Assembly: GCA_026398615.1 (NCBI GenBank) | Contig: JAPLSN010000024.1 | Coordinates: 1 to 64,000 of the forward strand | Source: Spirochaetota bacterium | GTDB lineage: Bacteria > Spirochaetota > Spirochaetia > Treponematales > UBA12059 | Direction of reading: 5' to 3' | Length of the DNA stretch: 64,000 nt | Shown: positions 1 to 7,075 of the stretch, piece after piece | Position numbering within the stretch: position 1 is the stretch's first letter | How the letters are laid out: each line of letters starts with the position of its first letter | Translations under genes and position numbers: made by a program | Notes under the pieces: model-generated | Databases searched by the model: none | The model's input: the letters and a program-made list of their open reading frames with translations, nothing else | What the model was told of the DNA's origin: nothing

Positions 1-1025
1 GCGAAGGCGAACTCGACGATGGCCGTCAGGTGGCGGCCGACGCGGTCCTCGATCGGGTGCCCCGTCTCGTCGAAGGGCACGTAGAGGCGGCCGAGCTTCT
101 GGGCCTTCACGTAGTACGGATCGATGCCCGTCAGCACGAGGGCCTCGTCCGTCTTGCCCCTGAGCCTGCCCTGCGACGCGTTGGCTGTCTCCATGAGTAC
201 CGCGAGGGTATCGGTAGCGTCGCCGAGCTCACGGTGCGTCAGGCCGCGCAGGTTCTTGGGTGACGGCTCGAGGCCTATCTTGATGTCGCTGAACTCGAGG
301 CCGAGTACTACCTGCGACGCTATCGGCATGGCCCGTTCGTGCGCCACGATGGCGTTGATCACCGGATATTCCGGCGACGCCTCGTGCAGATCGATGCTGA
401 TCGCTATCTTCTCGGTCAGGATCAACTTCGTGATGCCGTAGCATGCCTTCTCTGTCAATGTGCCGTCGGTGCGGCCGGGGTAGCCGCGGTTGAGGTTACG
501 CGTCTCGTTGCCAGACAGGGCCTGGCCGCTTGCGGCGTGAATGTAGACGTCGGGGTCAGGCCATTGATCCACCGGGTTGGTCGCCCTGGATCCGTAGCGG
601 AAGAAGCGCGTCGAGCCGTCAGGCAGGGTAAAGTGATACGCTGGCGGGGCGCCTTCCTGCGGGTCGTTGTGCGAGAAGCCTGAGTTGTTGGCCCTGGGGA
701 TAATGTACAGTGTTCCCGCCGCTACCTTCGCGTTCTCGATCAGGAGTACCGCGGACAGGAAACTCGATGGCTCGTTGGGATGGGTGCCGCCGAGCACGAG
801 CATGGATCCGCCGGGAGCCTCTCCCCTGAACACGTAGACGTCGGTGTCCGCCGGGGTCCCGGCGAGGCCGGGGTACCATCGGGATAGCTTGGCTATCTCC
901 GACACGCCGGGGCCGGATACTATTGGCTCGACCTTCCTGTGCTCGAGGAAGGCAGCTCCAGCTACCGCGCAGGCGGCTAGCGTCAGAACCGCAATAATCG
1001 TGGCGCTGAGGTGGTGCTTCTGCAT
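1..1025 (-). CDS. Succinylglutamate desuccinylase/aspartoacylase-family zinc hydrolase (3' truncated by window)
   Basis: An open frame of 341 codons runs off the left edge. It starts at an ATG preceded by AGGAAG. Residues 6-26 form a hydrophobic signal or anchor, so the enzyme is probably exported. The M14-like zinc site of the AstE/AspA family is visible: GGTHPNE (His82, Glu85) and IDLHEAS (His214), with RNLNRGYPG between them as the substrate-binding Arg region. Family members cleave an acyl or aminoacyl amide bond. It is the last visible gene of a minus-strand group with a TRAP-type permease, a DUF6305 protein and gamma-glutamyltransferase, so a peptide- or acyl-amino-acid substrate is plausible. 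The substrate is not shown by the sequence. Family call is firm, specificity open. Confidence 0.85.
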   Translation of the reverse strand, partial: MQKHHLSATIIAVLTLAACAVAGAAFLEHRKVEPIVSGPGVSEIAKLSRWYPGLAGTPADTDVYVFRGEAPGGSMLVLGGTHPNEPSSFLSAVLLIENAKVAAGTLYIIPRANNSGFSHNDPQEGAPPAYHFTLPDGSTRFFRYGSRATNPVDQWPDPDVYIHAASGQALSGNETRNLNRGYPGRTDGTLTEKACYGITKLILTEKIAISIDLHEASPEYPVINAIVAHERAMPIASQVVLGLEFSDIKIGLEPSPKNLRGLTHRELGDATDTLAVLMETANASQGRLRGKTDEALVLTGIDPYYVKAQKLGRLYVPFDETGHPIEDRVGRHLTAIVEFAF

Positions 1026-1035
1026 CGATCGCTTC

Positions 1036-1179
1036 CTATTTTATGAGAAGGACGCGCAAGAGAAGCGGTATGGCGACCATCGCGGCCGTCGCCTGTTTGC
1101 GCCAATCCTTCTCGGTCCAGAGATTCCACGCGGTGAGCGCGAGGACCGCCGCGGCTATCGTCAGGTAAGCAATTTTCAT
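1036..1179 (-). CDS. 47-residue single-span membrane peptide
   Basis: A short frame opens with ATG 6 bases after AAGGAGA and ends 10 bases before the next gene. The product MKIAYLTIAAAVLALTAWNL... has one clear hydrophobic span (residues 2-20), a charged WTEKDWRK segment and a second hydrophobic stretch (residues 31-46). It sits between the TRAP-like permease and the zinc deacylase, with tight spacing on both sides, so it is almost certainly cotranscribed. TRAP systems normally carry a small DctQ subunit of about 160-200 residues; none is present here, and this peptide could be a minimal partner of the permease. I recognise no family. Expression is supported by the ribosome site and spacing, function is inference. 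Confidence 0.6.
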   Translation of the reverse strand: MKIAYLTIAAAVLALTAWNLWTEKDWRKQATAAMVAIPLLLRVLLIK

Positions 1180-1191
1180 GCGTGGTCTCCT

Positions 1192-2460
1192 TCAATACAG
1201 CGCTGATATCTGCTTCGAGAATATTATGAAGACTATCGACCAAGCTATGATGAACAGCGACGGAATGATCAGGCGCTTGAGGACGCGCGAATACTTCTCT
1301 ATCCCGACTATCTGGGCCGCGAATATGGCTGAAAGGGCGGTAGGTGGCATGAAGTCGCCGAGCGACGCGATGAGCGACAGCGCGGCCGCGGTCATGATCT
1401 GGTCCTTGTTAAGCAGCGCGAGGAGGAACGGGACGCCGAGCACGCTCGAGGCTCCGAACGACGACACCGCGCCGAACAGCGGTATGGTCACCGCGATGGC
1501 CGCGTACAACAAGGCCGGCGGCACCGACAGGGCGCTCACGACGATGAATCCGCGGACTCCCGTCAGCGTCATCACCTGTATGAACATGCCGACGCCCGCG
1601 AGGATTCCGAGTACGGGCAGCGCGTCGTTGATCGCCGCCTTCGCCGCATTGATAGGGTCGAAGCGCTTGCCCACGACGCACGCCAGGGCGGCGCCTATGA
1701 TGAATACAAGCGGAAGGCCCAAGCCGAAGTACTGAGGAACGGTCTTGCCGAGGACCATGAGGATGGCGACGACCATGATGGGCGCGAACAGCCGCAGTCC
1801 GAAGCGTTTGTATGTCTCCAGGTTGAGCCGTGGCGCCAGCTCCTCCCACGAAACCTTCTTGATGTGCTTCAATCCGAAGATGAGGGAGAAGGCGATGGCG
1901 AGCGGCATGGTCAGGAGGAGCAGGGGTAGCTCGAAACCGACGAACGGCATGTCTATGCCGCCGCCTATTATCATGGCGGGAATGTTGACCGGCGGCGCTA
2001 TCATACCCAGTATGCCTGCCATGGCGATGAACGCTCCCGCGCTCTCAGATGGTAGGCCAAGTATCATGAGTACCGGGGCAACCACGGCGCCGGCGGTGAG
2101 CACCGACGCGCTCGAGCTGCCGGTGATCATGCCGGGGAACATGGCCACGAGCATCAGGAGCGGCAGGAGCACGGCCGGCATGGTCCTGAAGCGCTTTATG
2201 ATGACGACATTGAGAGCGTCGAGGGCGCCCGATTCCTGGACTGCACGCATGAACACCATCGCGGTGGCGATGACGAGGATGGTGTCGACGTAGCCGAAGG
2301 TTCCCTCGACGAGATGCCTGATCCCGAGTCCGTTGCCGGATAGCAGGAGCCCGGTCAGCGAGGCGGCCAGCATCGACAGCGAGACGGGCAGTTTTATGGC
2401 GAAGGCGCAGGCTGCGAAGACCCCGACCATCGCGATGAACAGAATGAATTCGAAGGGCAC
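1192..2460 (-). CDS. TRAP transporter large (DctM-like) permease subunit
   Basis: This 422-residue polytopic membrane protein starts at GTG after AAGGAAACGGAC. It has about 12 hydrophobic spans and the ion-transporter-superfamily signatures of DctM proteins: a GSSSASVLTAGAVVAP motif near residue 114 in the first half and FGAVSSFGASSVLGVPF in the second, the two inverted-repeat tip loops. DctM subunits move organic acids across the inner membrane with sodium, taking substrate from a periplasmic binding protein. No canonical DctP or DctQ is adjacent. Instead the upstream gene (10 bases away) encodes an exported DUF6305 protein and the downstream one a 47-residue membrane peptide, suggesting a non-standard TRAP-like system. 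Substrate is unknown. Confidence 0.85.
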   Translation of the reverse strand: MPFEFILFIAMVGVFAACAFAIKLPVSLSMLAASLTGLLLSGNGLGIRHLVEGTFGYVDTILVIATAMVFMRAVQESGALDALNVVIIKRFRTMPAVLLPLLMLVAMFPGMITGSSSASVLTAGAVVAPVLMILGLPSESAGAFIAMAGILGMIAPPVNIPAMIIGGGIDMPFVGFELPLLLLTMPLAIAFSLIFGLKHIKKVSWEELAPRLNLETYKRFGLRLFAPIMVVAILMVLGKTVPQYFGLGLPLVFIIGAALACVVGKRFDPINAAKAAINDALPVLGILAGVGMFIQVMTLTGVRGFIVVSALSVPPALLYAAIAVTIPLFGAVSSFGASSVLGVPFLLALLNKDQIMTAAALSLIASLGDFMPPTALSAIFAAQIVGIEKYSRVLKRLIIPSLFIIAWSIVFIIFSKQISALY

Positions 2461-2470
2461 GTCCGTTTCC

Positions 2471-3022
2471 TTACTTGAAGGCCGCGGCGAGCGGGGCGCC
2501 GGCGGCTGTGATCTTCGCGACCTTGATCACGGGAATCCTGGTCGGAGCGGCGAGCTTCTCGAAGATGCCGTCCTTGTCGCCGTCAGCGACGACGATGACG
2601 AGGTCACCTGCAGGGACGCAGACCTCGATGAAGGCGTCCGACAGCGTGCCGCGCCTGGCTTCTCCGCCGACATGGATGACGATGATCTTCATGCCCAGCT
2701 CTCTGGCACGCTTGATGAGCGCCTTTGATCGGGCCATCTCTTCGTCGGTGCTTATGCCGGCTGCTCCGAGGCCTTTTGAGCTGCCCCCGACTGACAGAAT
2801 GAGGGTCCTGGCGCCGGCCGGCAGGCCCGCTGCCTTGACCAAGGGGTCGGAGGCAAACTGGATCTTGGCCCTGCCAAGGAGAACCTTGACCATCTCGAGG
2901 TCTGCGCTCTGTCCTATTGAAGTAAGCAGGGCCGGTCTGTCCGCGAAGGCGGCGGTGGCCTGCGCCGAGACGGCCGAGACGGCGACGGCGAGCGTCGCTA
3001 TGAGTACTGTAATGCGTCGCAT
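2471..3022 (-). CDS. DUF6305-like exported protein
   Basis: The 183-residue product begins with a signal peptide (MRRITVLIATLAVAVSAVSAQA, cleavage near residue 22-28). The mature part has alternating strand/helix character: ARTLILSVGGSSKGLG, KIIVIHVGGEA and GDLVIVVADGDKDG resemble the edges of a Rossmann-like alpha/beta sandwich. I associate it with the DUF6305 family, which I recall next to TRAP large permeases; this identification is from memory. It lies 10 bases upstream of the permease gene and would be well placed as its periplasmic binding or gating component in lieu of DctP. Start codon ATG follows AGGAGATGATTC. Function is not established. Confidence 0.65.
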   Translation of the reverse strand: MRRITVLIATLAVAVSAVSAQATAAFADRPALLTSIGQSADLEMVKVLLGRAKIQFASDPLVKAAGLPAGARTLILSVGGSSKGLGAAGISTDEEMARSKALIKRARELGMKIIVIHVGGEARRGTLSDAFIEVCVPAGDLVIVVADGDKDGIFEKLAAPTRIPVIKVAKITAAGAPLAAAFK

Positions 3023-3074
3023 GAATCATCTCCTGGTCTGTGTCGGTGCTTGTGGCTCCATGGAATGAACGAAA

Positions 3075-3142
3075 CGCCGTCCGGCGTAACCCCACGGGTT
3101 CGCCGGACGGCGCGAACGCGGCATCGAAAGAAACGATGCCGC
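3075..3142 (-). terminator. Two consecutive hairpins downstream of ggt
   Basis: Arms 3075-3086 and 3101-3112 are a perfect 12-bp inverted repeat, and the loop contains a further 5-bp pairing (3088-3092 with 3096-3100), giving a long nearly continuous stem. A second perfect 9-bp hairpin (3118-3126 with 3134-3142, AAAGAAA loop) lies closer to the ggt stop. Both fall between ggt and the DUF6305 gene. Only a short T-rich run follows on the minus strand, so they may attenuate, terminate or protect the 3' end rather than fully stop transcription. Confidence 0.55.
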
Positions 3143-3158
3143 TATCCCATGCGCCCTG

Positions 3159-4847
3159 TCAGAAACCTGCTGCCTGGCCGTCGCGCCTGGGGTCGGCGCC
3201 GCCTTCCAGCATGTTGGTCGCCCTATTGAATACGACCGCGTGGACGCCTCCGAAGTATGAGTCCCAGTCGGCGCGGACGTTGACCGTATGGCCGAGAGCC
3301 TCGAGCGCCTTGACGGTGTTGACCGAGGTGCGGCCCTCGAGCTGGACCGTGCCCGAGGCCATGGCGAAGAGGCGCGGAGCCATGATCGCTTCCTGTATCG
3401 ACATCTTGTGGTCGATTACGTTGGATATGGTCTGGGCGACGGCCGCGATGATGCGGGTCGCTCCGGGGGAACCGACGGCCATGAAGGGCTTGCCGGCGGG
3501 GTCGAGGACCAGGGTCGGGGTCATCGACGACAGCGGGCGCTTGCCCGGCTCGATAGACTGGATGGAGCCTGGCTTGAGGGCGAAGTCGTCCATATGGTCG
3601 TTCATGATGATGCCGGTACCCGGCACGACGACGCCGGAACCGAAGAAGTAATTGATGCTCTTGGTGACGGCGACCATGTTGCCGTCCTTGTCCATGACGG
3701 CGAAGCTGGTCGTCGATCCGCTCTCGAAACGGGTCGGGTCATCGGCCGTCGCCGATCCCATCGCCTTGCCCATGACTATCTTGGCGGCCAATTCCTTGGC
3801 GTATGCCTTGCTCGTCAGCCCCGCGAGCGGGACCTTGACGAAGTCGGCGTCGGCCATGTACTTGCCGCGGTCGGCGAATGCCAGCCTGAGCGCTTCTATC
3901 CAGAGATGGTCGGCTCCAGGAGTCCCGTCGCCGTACTTGGCCATATCGAAGTTCTCGAGGATGTTGAGTATCTGGATGACGTGGGTTCCACCGGAGCTGG
4001 CGGGAGGCGTCGAGATGATGGAGTAGTCGCGGTACGAGCCGGTGATGGGCTTGCGCACCTTGACCTGGTAGGAAGCGAGGTCGGCCGCGGTCATGATGCC
4101 GCCCGCGTCGCGGACCGCCTTGGCTATCTTCTCGGCCATCTCGCCCTTGTAGATCGCGTCGACTCCGCCCTTGGCGATGAGCCTGAGCGTGCCGGCGTAG
4201 TCGGGATTCTTGATGGAGTCGCCGAGCTCGTACGGGAGGCCGTCCTTGGTATAGATCTTGGCGGTCGCGGGGAACGTATTGATCTTGCCGAGTTCATCCC
4301 TGATGATAATGGCGAGGTTGACCGTGACCGGGATGCCTTTTTCGGCCCACGCTATTGCCGGCGCGAGGATAGCGTCGCGCTTCAGCTTCCTGGAACCGAA
4401 GTTGTCCAGGGCGTACAGGAGCCCCGCGACTTCACCGGGCACGCCGGAGGCGAGTCCGCCCACGACGCTGGCGTTGCCTATGACCTTGCCGTCGTCGCCG
4501 TACTTGTACATGTCGGCCGTGGCGGCCGCGGGGGCCATCTCGCGGAAGTCGATGACGACCGCTTCCTTCATCTTTGCGAGCTTGATTATCATGAACCCGC
4601 CGCCGCCGACGCCGGAGGCATTGGGCTCGAGGACGCCGAGCGCGAAGGCGGTAGCTACCGCGGCGTCCACCGCGTTGCCGCCCTTCTTGAGAATGTCTAT
4701 GCCTACCTGGGATGCCTCAGGCTTCGCCGCCGCTACGACGCCCTTGGCGCCCACGGCCGCGCGGCCGTACAGGTTTACCGGGTTCTGCGACGTCGCCAAG
4801 ACCGCCGTTACGGCGATCAGCAGCGACGCGATGATGACTTTCTTCAT
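3159..4847 (-). CDS. ggt: Gamma-glutamyltransferase, exported
   Basis: The 562-residue product is the usual length for bacterial gamma-glutamyltranspeptidase, which hydrolyses or transfers the gamma-glutamyl group of glutathione and related peptides in the periplasm and self-cleaves into two subunits. I chose the ATG at 4847 because it follows GAAGGAGGAAGAG and gives a signal peptide (MKKVIIASLLIAVTAVLATS); the longer frame has no ribosome site. Family marks include GNAVDAAVATAFALGVLEP and GVGGGGFM in the large subunit, the processing and nucleophile threonine in SGSTTSFAVMD, RPLSSMTPT and the glycine-rich GSPGATRI. It heads the minus-strand uptake cluster but is separated from the next gene by two hairpins. 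The role may be to release amino acids from gamma-glutamyl peptides. Confidence 0.93.
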   Translation of the reverse strand: MKKVIIASLLIAVTAVLATSQNPVNLYGRAAVGAKGVVAAAKPEASQVGIDILKKGGNAVDAAVATAFALGVLEPNASGVGGGGFMIIKLAKMKEAVVIDFREMAPAAATADMYKYGDDGKVIGNASVVGGLASGVPGEVAGLLYALDNFGSRKLKRDAILAPAIAWAEKGIPVTVNLAIIIRDELGKINTFPATAKIYTKDGLPYELGDSIKNPDYAGTLRLIAKGGVDAIYKGEMAEKIAKAVRDAGGIMTAADLASYQVKVRKPITGSYRDYSIISTPPASSGGTHVIQILNILENFDMAKYGDGTPGADHLWIEALRLAFADRGKYMADADFVKVPLAGLTSKAYAKELAAKIVMGKAMGSATADDPTRFESGSTTSFAVMDKDGNMVAVTKSINYFFGSGVVVPGTGIIMNDHMDDFALKPGSIQSIEPGKRPLSSMTPTLVLDPAGKPFMAVGSPGATRIIAAVAQTISNVIDHKMSIQEAIMAPRLFAMASGTVQLEGRTSVNTVKALEALGHTVNVRADWDSYFGGVHAVVFNRATNMLEGGADPRRDGQAAGF

Positions 4848-4899
4848 CTCTTCCTCCTTCGAACTTTTACGTCGCCTCAATCGTTGGGGCGACCGTTCC

Positions 4900-4928
4900 A
4901 TTGTCACTCTCAATAGCAACGGTGTCAA
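4900..4928 (-). promoter_or_regulatory. Sigma-70-type promoter of ggt
   Basis: On the minus strand TTGACA (4928-4923) is separated by 17 bases from GACAAT (4905-4900), about 50 bases before the ggt start. Just upstream (4953-4971) is TGAC-N11-GTCA, a possible operator half-site pair. Confidence 0.6.
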
Positions 4929-5006
4929 CCTTCACGGCGTACTTATTTTATTTGACTGATAGTAACTGTCATTAGGGGGGGAAACGTCATTCTGCGCCCG
5001 GGATCG

Positions 5007-5225
5007 TCAGGGAATGTAACCGTTGTCGGTGCACGGCGCGCTGAATTCGCCGACGGTCAAGCCCTCCAAGCCGTTCCAGACGCGGTCGACCACGAGGACG
5101 ACCTTGCCCTCGTCCTTCAAGTCGTCGAGGAAGGTAAGGCGATCCGAACGCCAGGCCGCGGAAGTGGCGGTCCGCTCCATCCAGAACGGGTCCTCGATCC
5201 CGATGCCGTCGATGGAACCTTTCAT
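5007..5225 (-). CDS. Small hypothetical protein (72 residues)
   Basis: A 73-codon frame with strongly G/C-biased third positions like that of the neighbouring genes. I placed the start at the internal ATG (5225) because codons between it and an earlier ATG (5261) lose this bias. The ribosome site is weak (GCAGGA directly before the ATG). The product has no signal peptide or membrane span; it ends EFSAPCTDNGYIP and contains the amphipathic stretch DDLKDEGKVVLVVDRVWNG. It is transcribed away from the HD-domain gene. I recognise no family. The codon bias supports it being real, but it could be a spurious frame. Confidence 0.45.
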   Translation of the reverse strand: MKGSIDGIGIEDPFWMERTATSAAWRSDRLTFLDDLKDEGKVVLVVDRVWNGLEGLTVGEFSAPCTDNGYIP

Positions 5226-5288
5226 TCCTGCAAGTATTCTCCGCTTCTTCCGGGCTTTCATTCCGCCCGTACCCTGCGTCCTTTCCGG

Positions 5289-5317
5289 TTGCCGAGGACC
5301 TTGAGTCGGTGTAGGAT
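5289..5317 (+). promoter_or_regulatory. Promoter for the HD-domain/threonine aldolase genes
   Basis: TTGCCG (5289-5294), 17-base spacer, TAGGAT (5312-5317), located 43 bases before the HD gene ATG. Typical sigma-70 layout with a one-mismatch -35. Confidence 0.5.
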
Positions 5318-5359
5318 GGCTGGCGCCGGGTTCCGTCCGGCTCGAGGAGGTACTTCAGG

Positions 5360-5926
5360 ATGAAAACCCGCGACGAGGCGATGGCGCTCTGGCGCGAACA
5401 CAACGGCGACGAATCCCTGTGGAGGCACGCACTGGCGGTCGAAGCCGTCATGCGGAGTTTCGCTTCCCGCTCGGGCGAGGATCCGGAGTACTGGGGCATG
5501 GTCGGGCTCCTCCACGACGTGGACTACGAACGCCATCCCGCCGAGCACCTGGCGCACTCCAGGACCATCCTTTCCGGCGCCGGCTTCGACGAAACCTTCA
5601 TCCATGCCGTCGAGAGCCACGGTTGGGGTCTGTGCACGGAAGTCGAGCCCGTCCATCCCATGGAAAAGACCCTCTACACGATCGACGAGCTCACCGGGTT
5701 CGTGACGGCCTGCGCCCTCGTCCGGCCGTCGAAAAGCGTCCTCGACCTGGAAGCCAGGTCGGTGAAGAAAAAATGGGGCAGTGCCGCCTTCGCCGCCGGC
5801 GTCCGCCGCGACGTGATCGAAAAGGGCGCCACCATGATGGGCCTTCCCCTCGACGAGATCATAACGCTCACCATCGAGGCGATGCGCACGGTCGCCGACG
5901 GCATCGGCCTGCGCGGCGCCGCCTGA
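5360..5926 (+). CDS. HD-domain metal-dependent phosphohydrolase
   Basis: The 188-residue protein carries a compact HD domain: first metal His in WRHALAVEAVM, the HD pair in LLHDVDYE, and a later His in VESHGWG. HD domains bind divalent metals and usually hydrolyse phosphate esters of nucleotides or related compounds. The protein matches the small single-domain HDIG-type hydrolases of about 180-190 residues. A ribosome site (GAGGAGG) lies 10 bases before the ATG. The gene is 12 bases upstream of the threonine aldolase gene and likely cotranscribed with it, but no metabolic link is obvious. Natural substrate unknown. Confidence 0.8.
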   Translation: MKTRDEAMALWREHNGDESLWRHALAVEAVMRSFASRSGEDPEYWGMVGLLHDVDYERHPAEHLAHSRTILSGAGFDETFIHAVESHGWGLCTEVEPVHPMEKTLYTIDELTGFVTACALVRPSKSVLDLEARSVKKKWGSAAFAAGVRRDVIEKGATMMGLPLDEIITLTIEAMRTVADGIGLRGAA

Positions 5927-5938
5927 AAAGGAGATGAC

Positions 5939-6967
5939 ATGAAGTTCATCGATTTGCGCAGCGACACGGTCACCTGGCCCACGCCCGCCATGCGTACCGC
6001 GATGGCGGCAGCAGAAGTGGGCGACGACGTCTACGGCGACGATCCCACCCTCATCGAACTCGAGCGTCTCGCCGCGGAAATCGTCGGGAAGGAAGCCTCC
6101 CTCTTCGTGCCCTCGGGGACCTTCGGCAACCAGCTGGCCCTGTTCACCCATTGCCCCCGCGGGAGCGAGGTGATCATTCCCGAACACAACCACATCATCC
6201 AGCACGAAGCCGGGGCCGCCGCGATCATCGCCGGCGTGCAGTTCCGTACCGTCGCGACGGATCACGGGATCCTGACCGCTTCCGACGTGGCTTCGCGCGT
6301 ACGGATCGGCGACGACATCCACTACCCGCCGACCTCCCTCGTCTGCCTGGAGAACGCGCATTCCTCGGGCCGGGCGCTCACGCTCGCCGAGATGGACGGC
6401 CCCGTTCGCGTTGCGCGCGGCGCGGGCGTGCCGGTCCACCTGGACGGCGCACGGATTTTCAACGCGGCGGCGGCCATCGGCGCCGACCCACGCGAGATCG
6501 CAAAGCGCGCGGATTCGGTCATGTTCTGCCTGTCCAAGGGGCTCTGCGCACCGGTAGGCTCCATCCTCGCCGGCTCCTCGGCCTTCATCGCCGCGGCCCG
6601 GCGCAAGCGCAAGATCATGGGCGGCGGTCTCAGGCAGGCGGGCATCCTCGGCGCGGCCGGCATCGTGGCGCTCAAGGACATGCGCGGGCGGCTGGCCGAC
6701 GATCACGCGAGGGCAAAGTCGCTCGCACGCGAGCTGGAAGCCATTCCCGGCGTCAAGGTCGACCGCGCCGGGCTCGACATCAACATGGTTTTTTTCTCCG
6801 TCGATCCCAAGCCGGATCCCGGGCGCTTCCAGACCGCGATGCTGGCTCGGGGAATACTCGTGAACCCGCCAGAGGACGGCCAGCTCCGCTACGTCACCCA
6901 CTACTGGATCGGCGACGCGCAGCTCCCGGCAATCATCGACGCCACGAGGGCCGCCCTCCCGGCGTGA
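5939..6967 (+). CDS. ltaE: Low-specificity L-threonine aldolase
   Basis: The 342-residue enzyme cleaves L-threonine or L-allo-threonine to glycine and acetaldehyde using pyridoxal phosphate. Fold-type I hallmarks are seen: FIDLRSDTVTWPTPAMR at the N-terminus, GDDVYGDDPT, PSGTFGNQLAL, HLDGARIFNAA and the cofactor lysine Lys200 in CLSKGLCAPVGS. Length and motif order match LtaE. An AAGGAG ribosome site precedes the ATG. The neighbours (HD hydrolase upstream, GH31 glycosidase downstream) do not define a pathway, so general amino-acid catabolism or glycine supply is the likely role. Confidence 0.92.
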   Translation: MKFIDLRSDTVTWPTPAMRTAMAAAEVGDDVYGDDPTLIELERLAAEIVGKEASLFVPSGTFGNQLALFTHCPRGSEVIIPEHNHIIQHEAGAAAIIAGVQFRTVATDHGILTASDVASRVRIGDDIHYPPTSLVCLENAHSSGRALTLAEMDGPVRVARGAGVPVHLDGARIFNAAAAIGADPREIAKRADSVMFCLSKGLCAPVGSILAGSSAFIAAARRKRKIMGGGLRQAGILGAAGIVALKDMRGRLADDHARAKSLARELEAIPGVKVDRAGLDINMVFFSVDPKPDPGRFQTAMLARGILVNPPEDGQLRYVTHYWIGDAQLPAIIDATRAALPA

Positions 6968-7075
6968 AAAAACCGCGGTATTGCGCTGCGGGCGTCCGTA
7001 CTATATGGTTCCTTCGTCAGACCCTGGACGGATCGCCTTGCGCGATGCCGCGACGCCGACGGGAGGTCGCCTCAA

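Noticed and set aside
3288..4916. 542-codon plus-strand frame opposite ggt
   Set aside because: Mirror frame of a high-GC gene; the minus-strand product has full GGT motifs.
4953..4971. TGAC-N11-GTCA as a defined operator for ggt
   Set aside because: Imperfect and single; kept only as a remark in the promoter entry.
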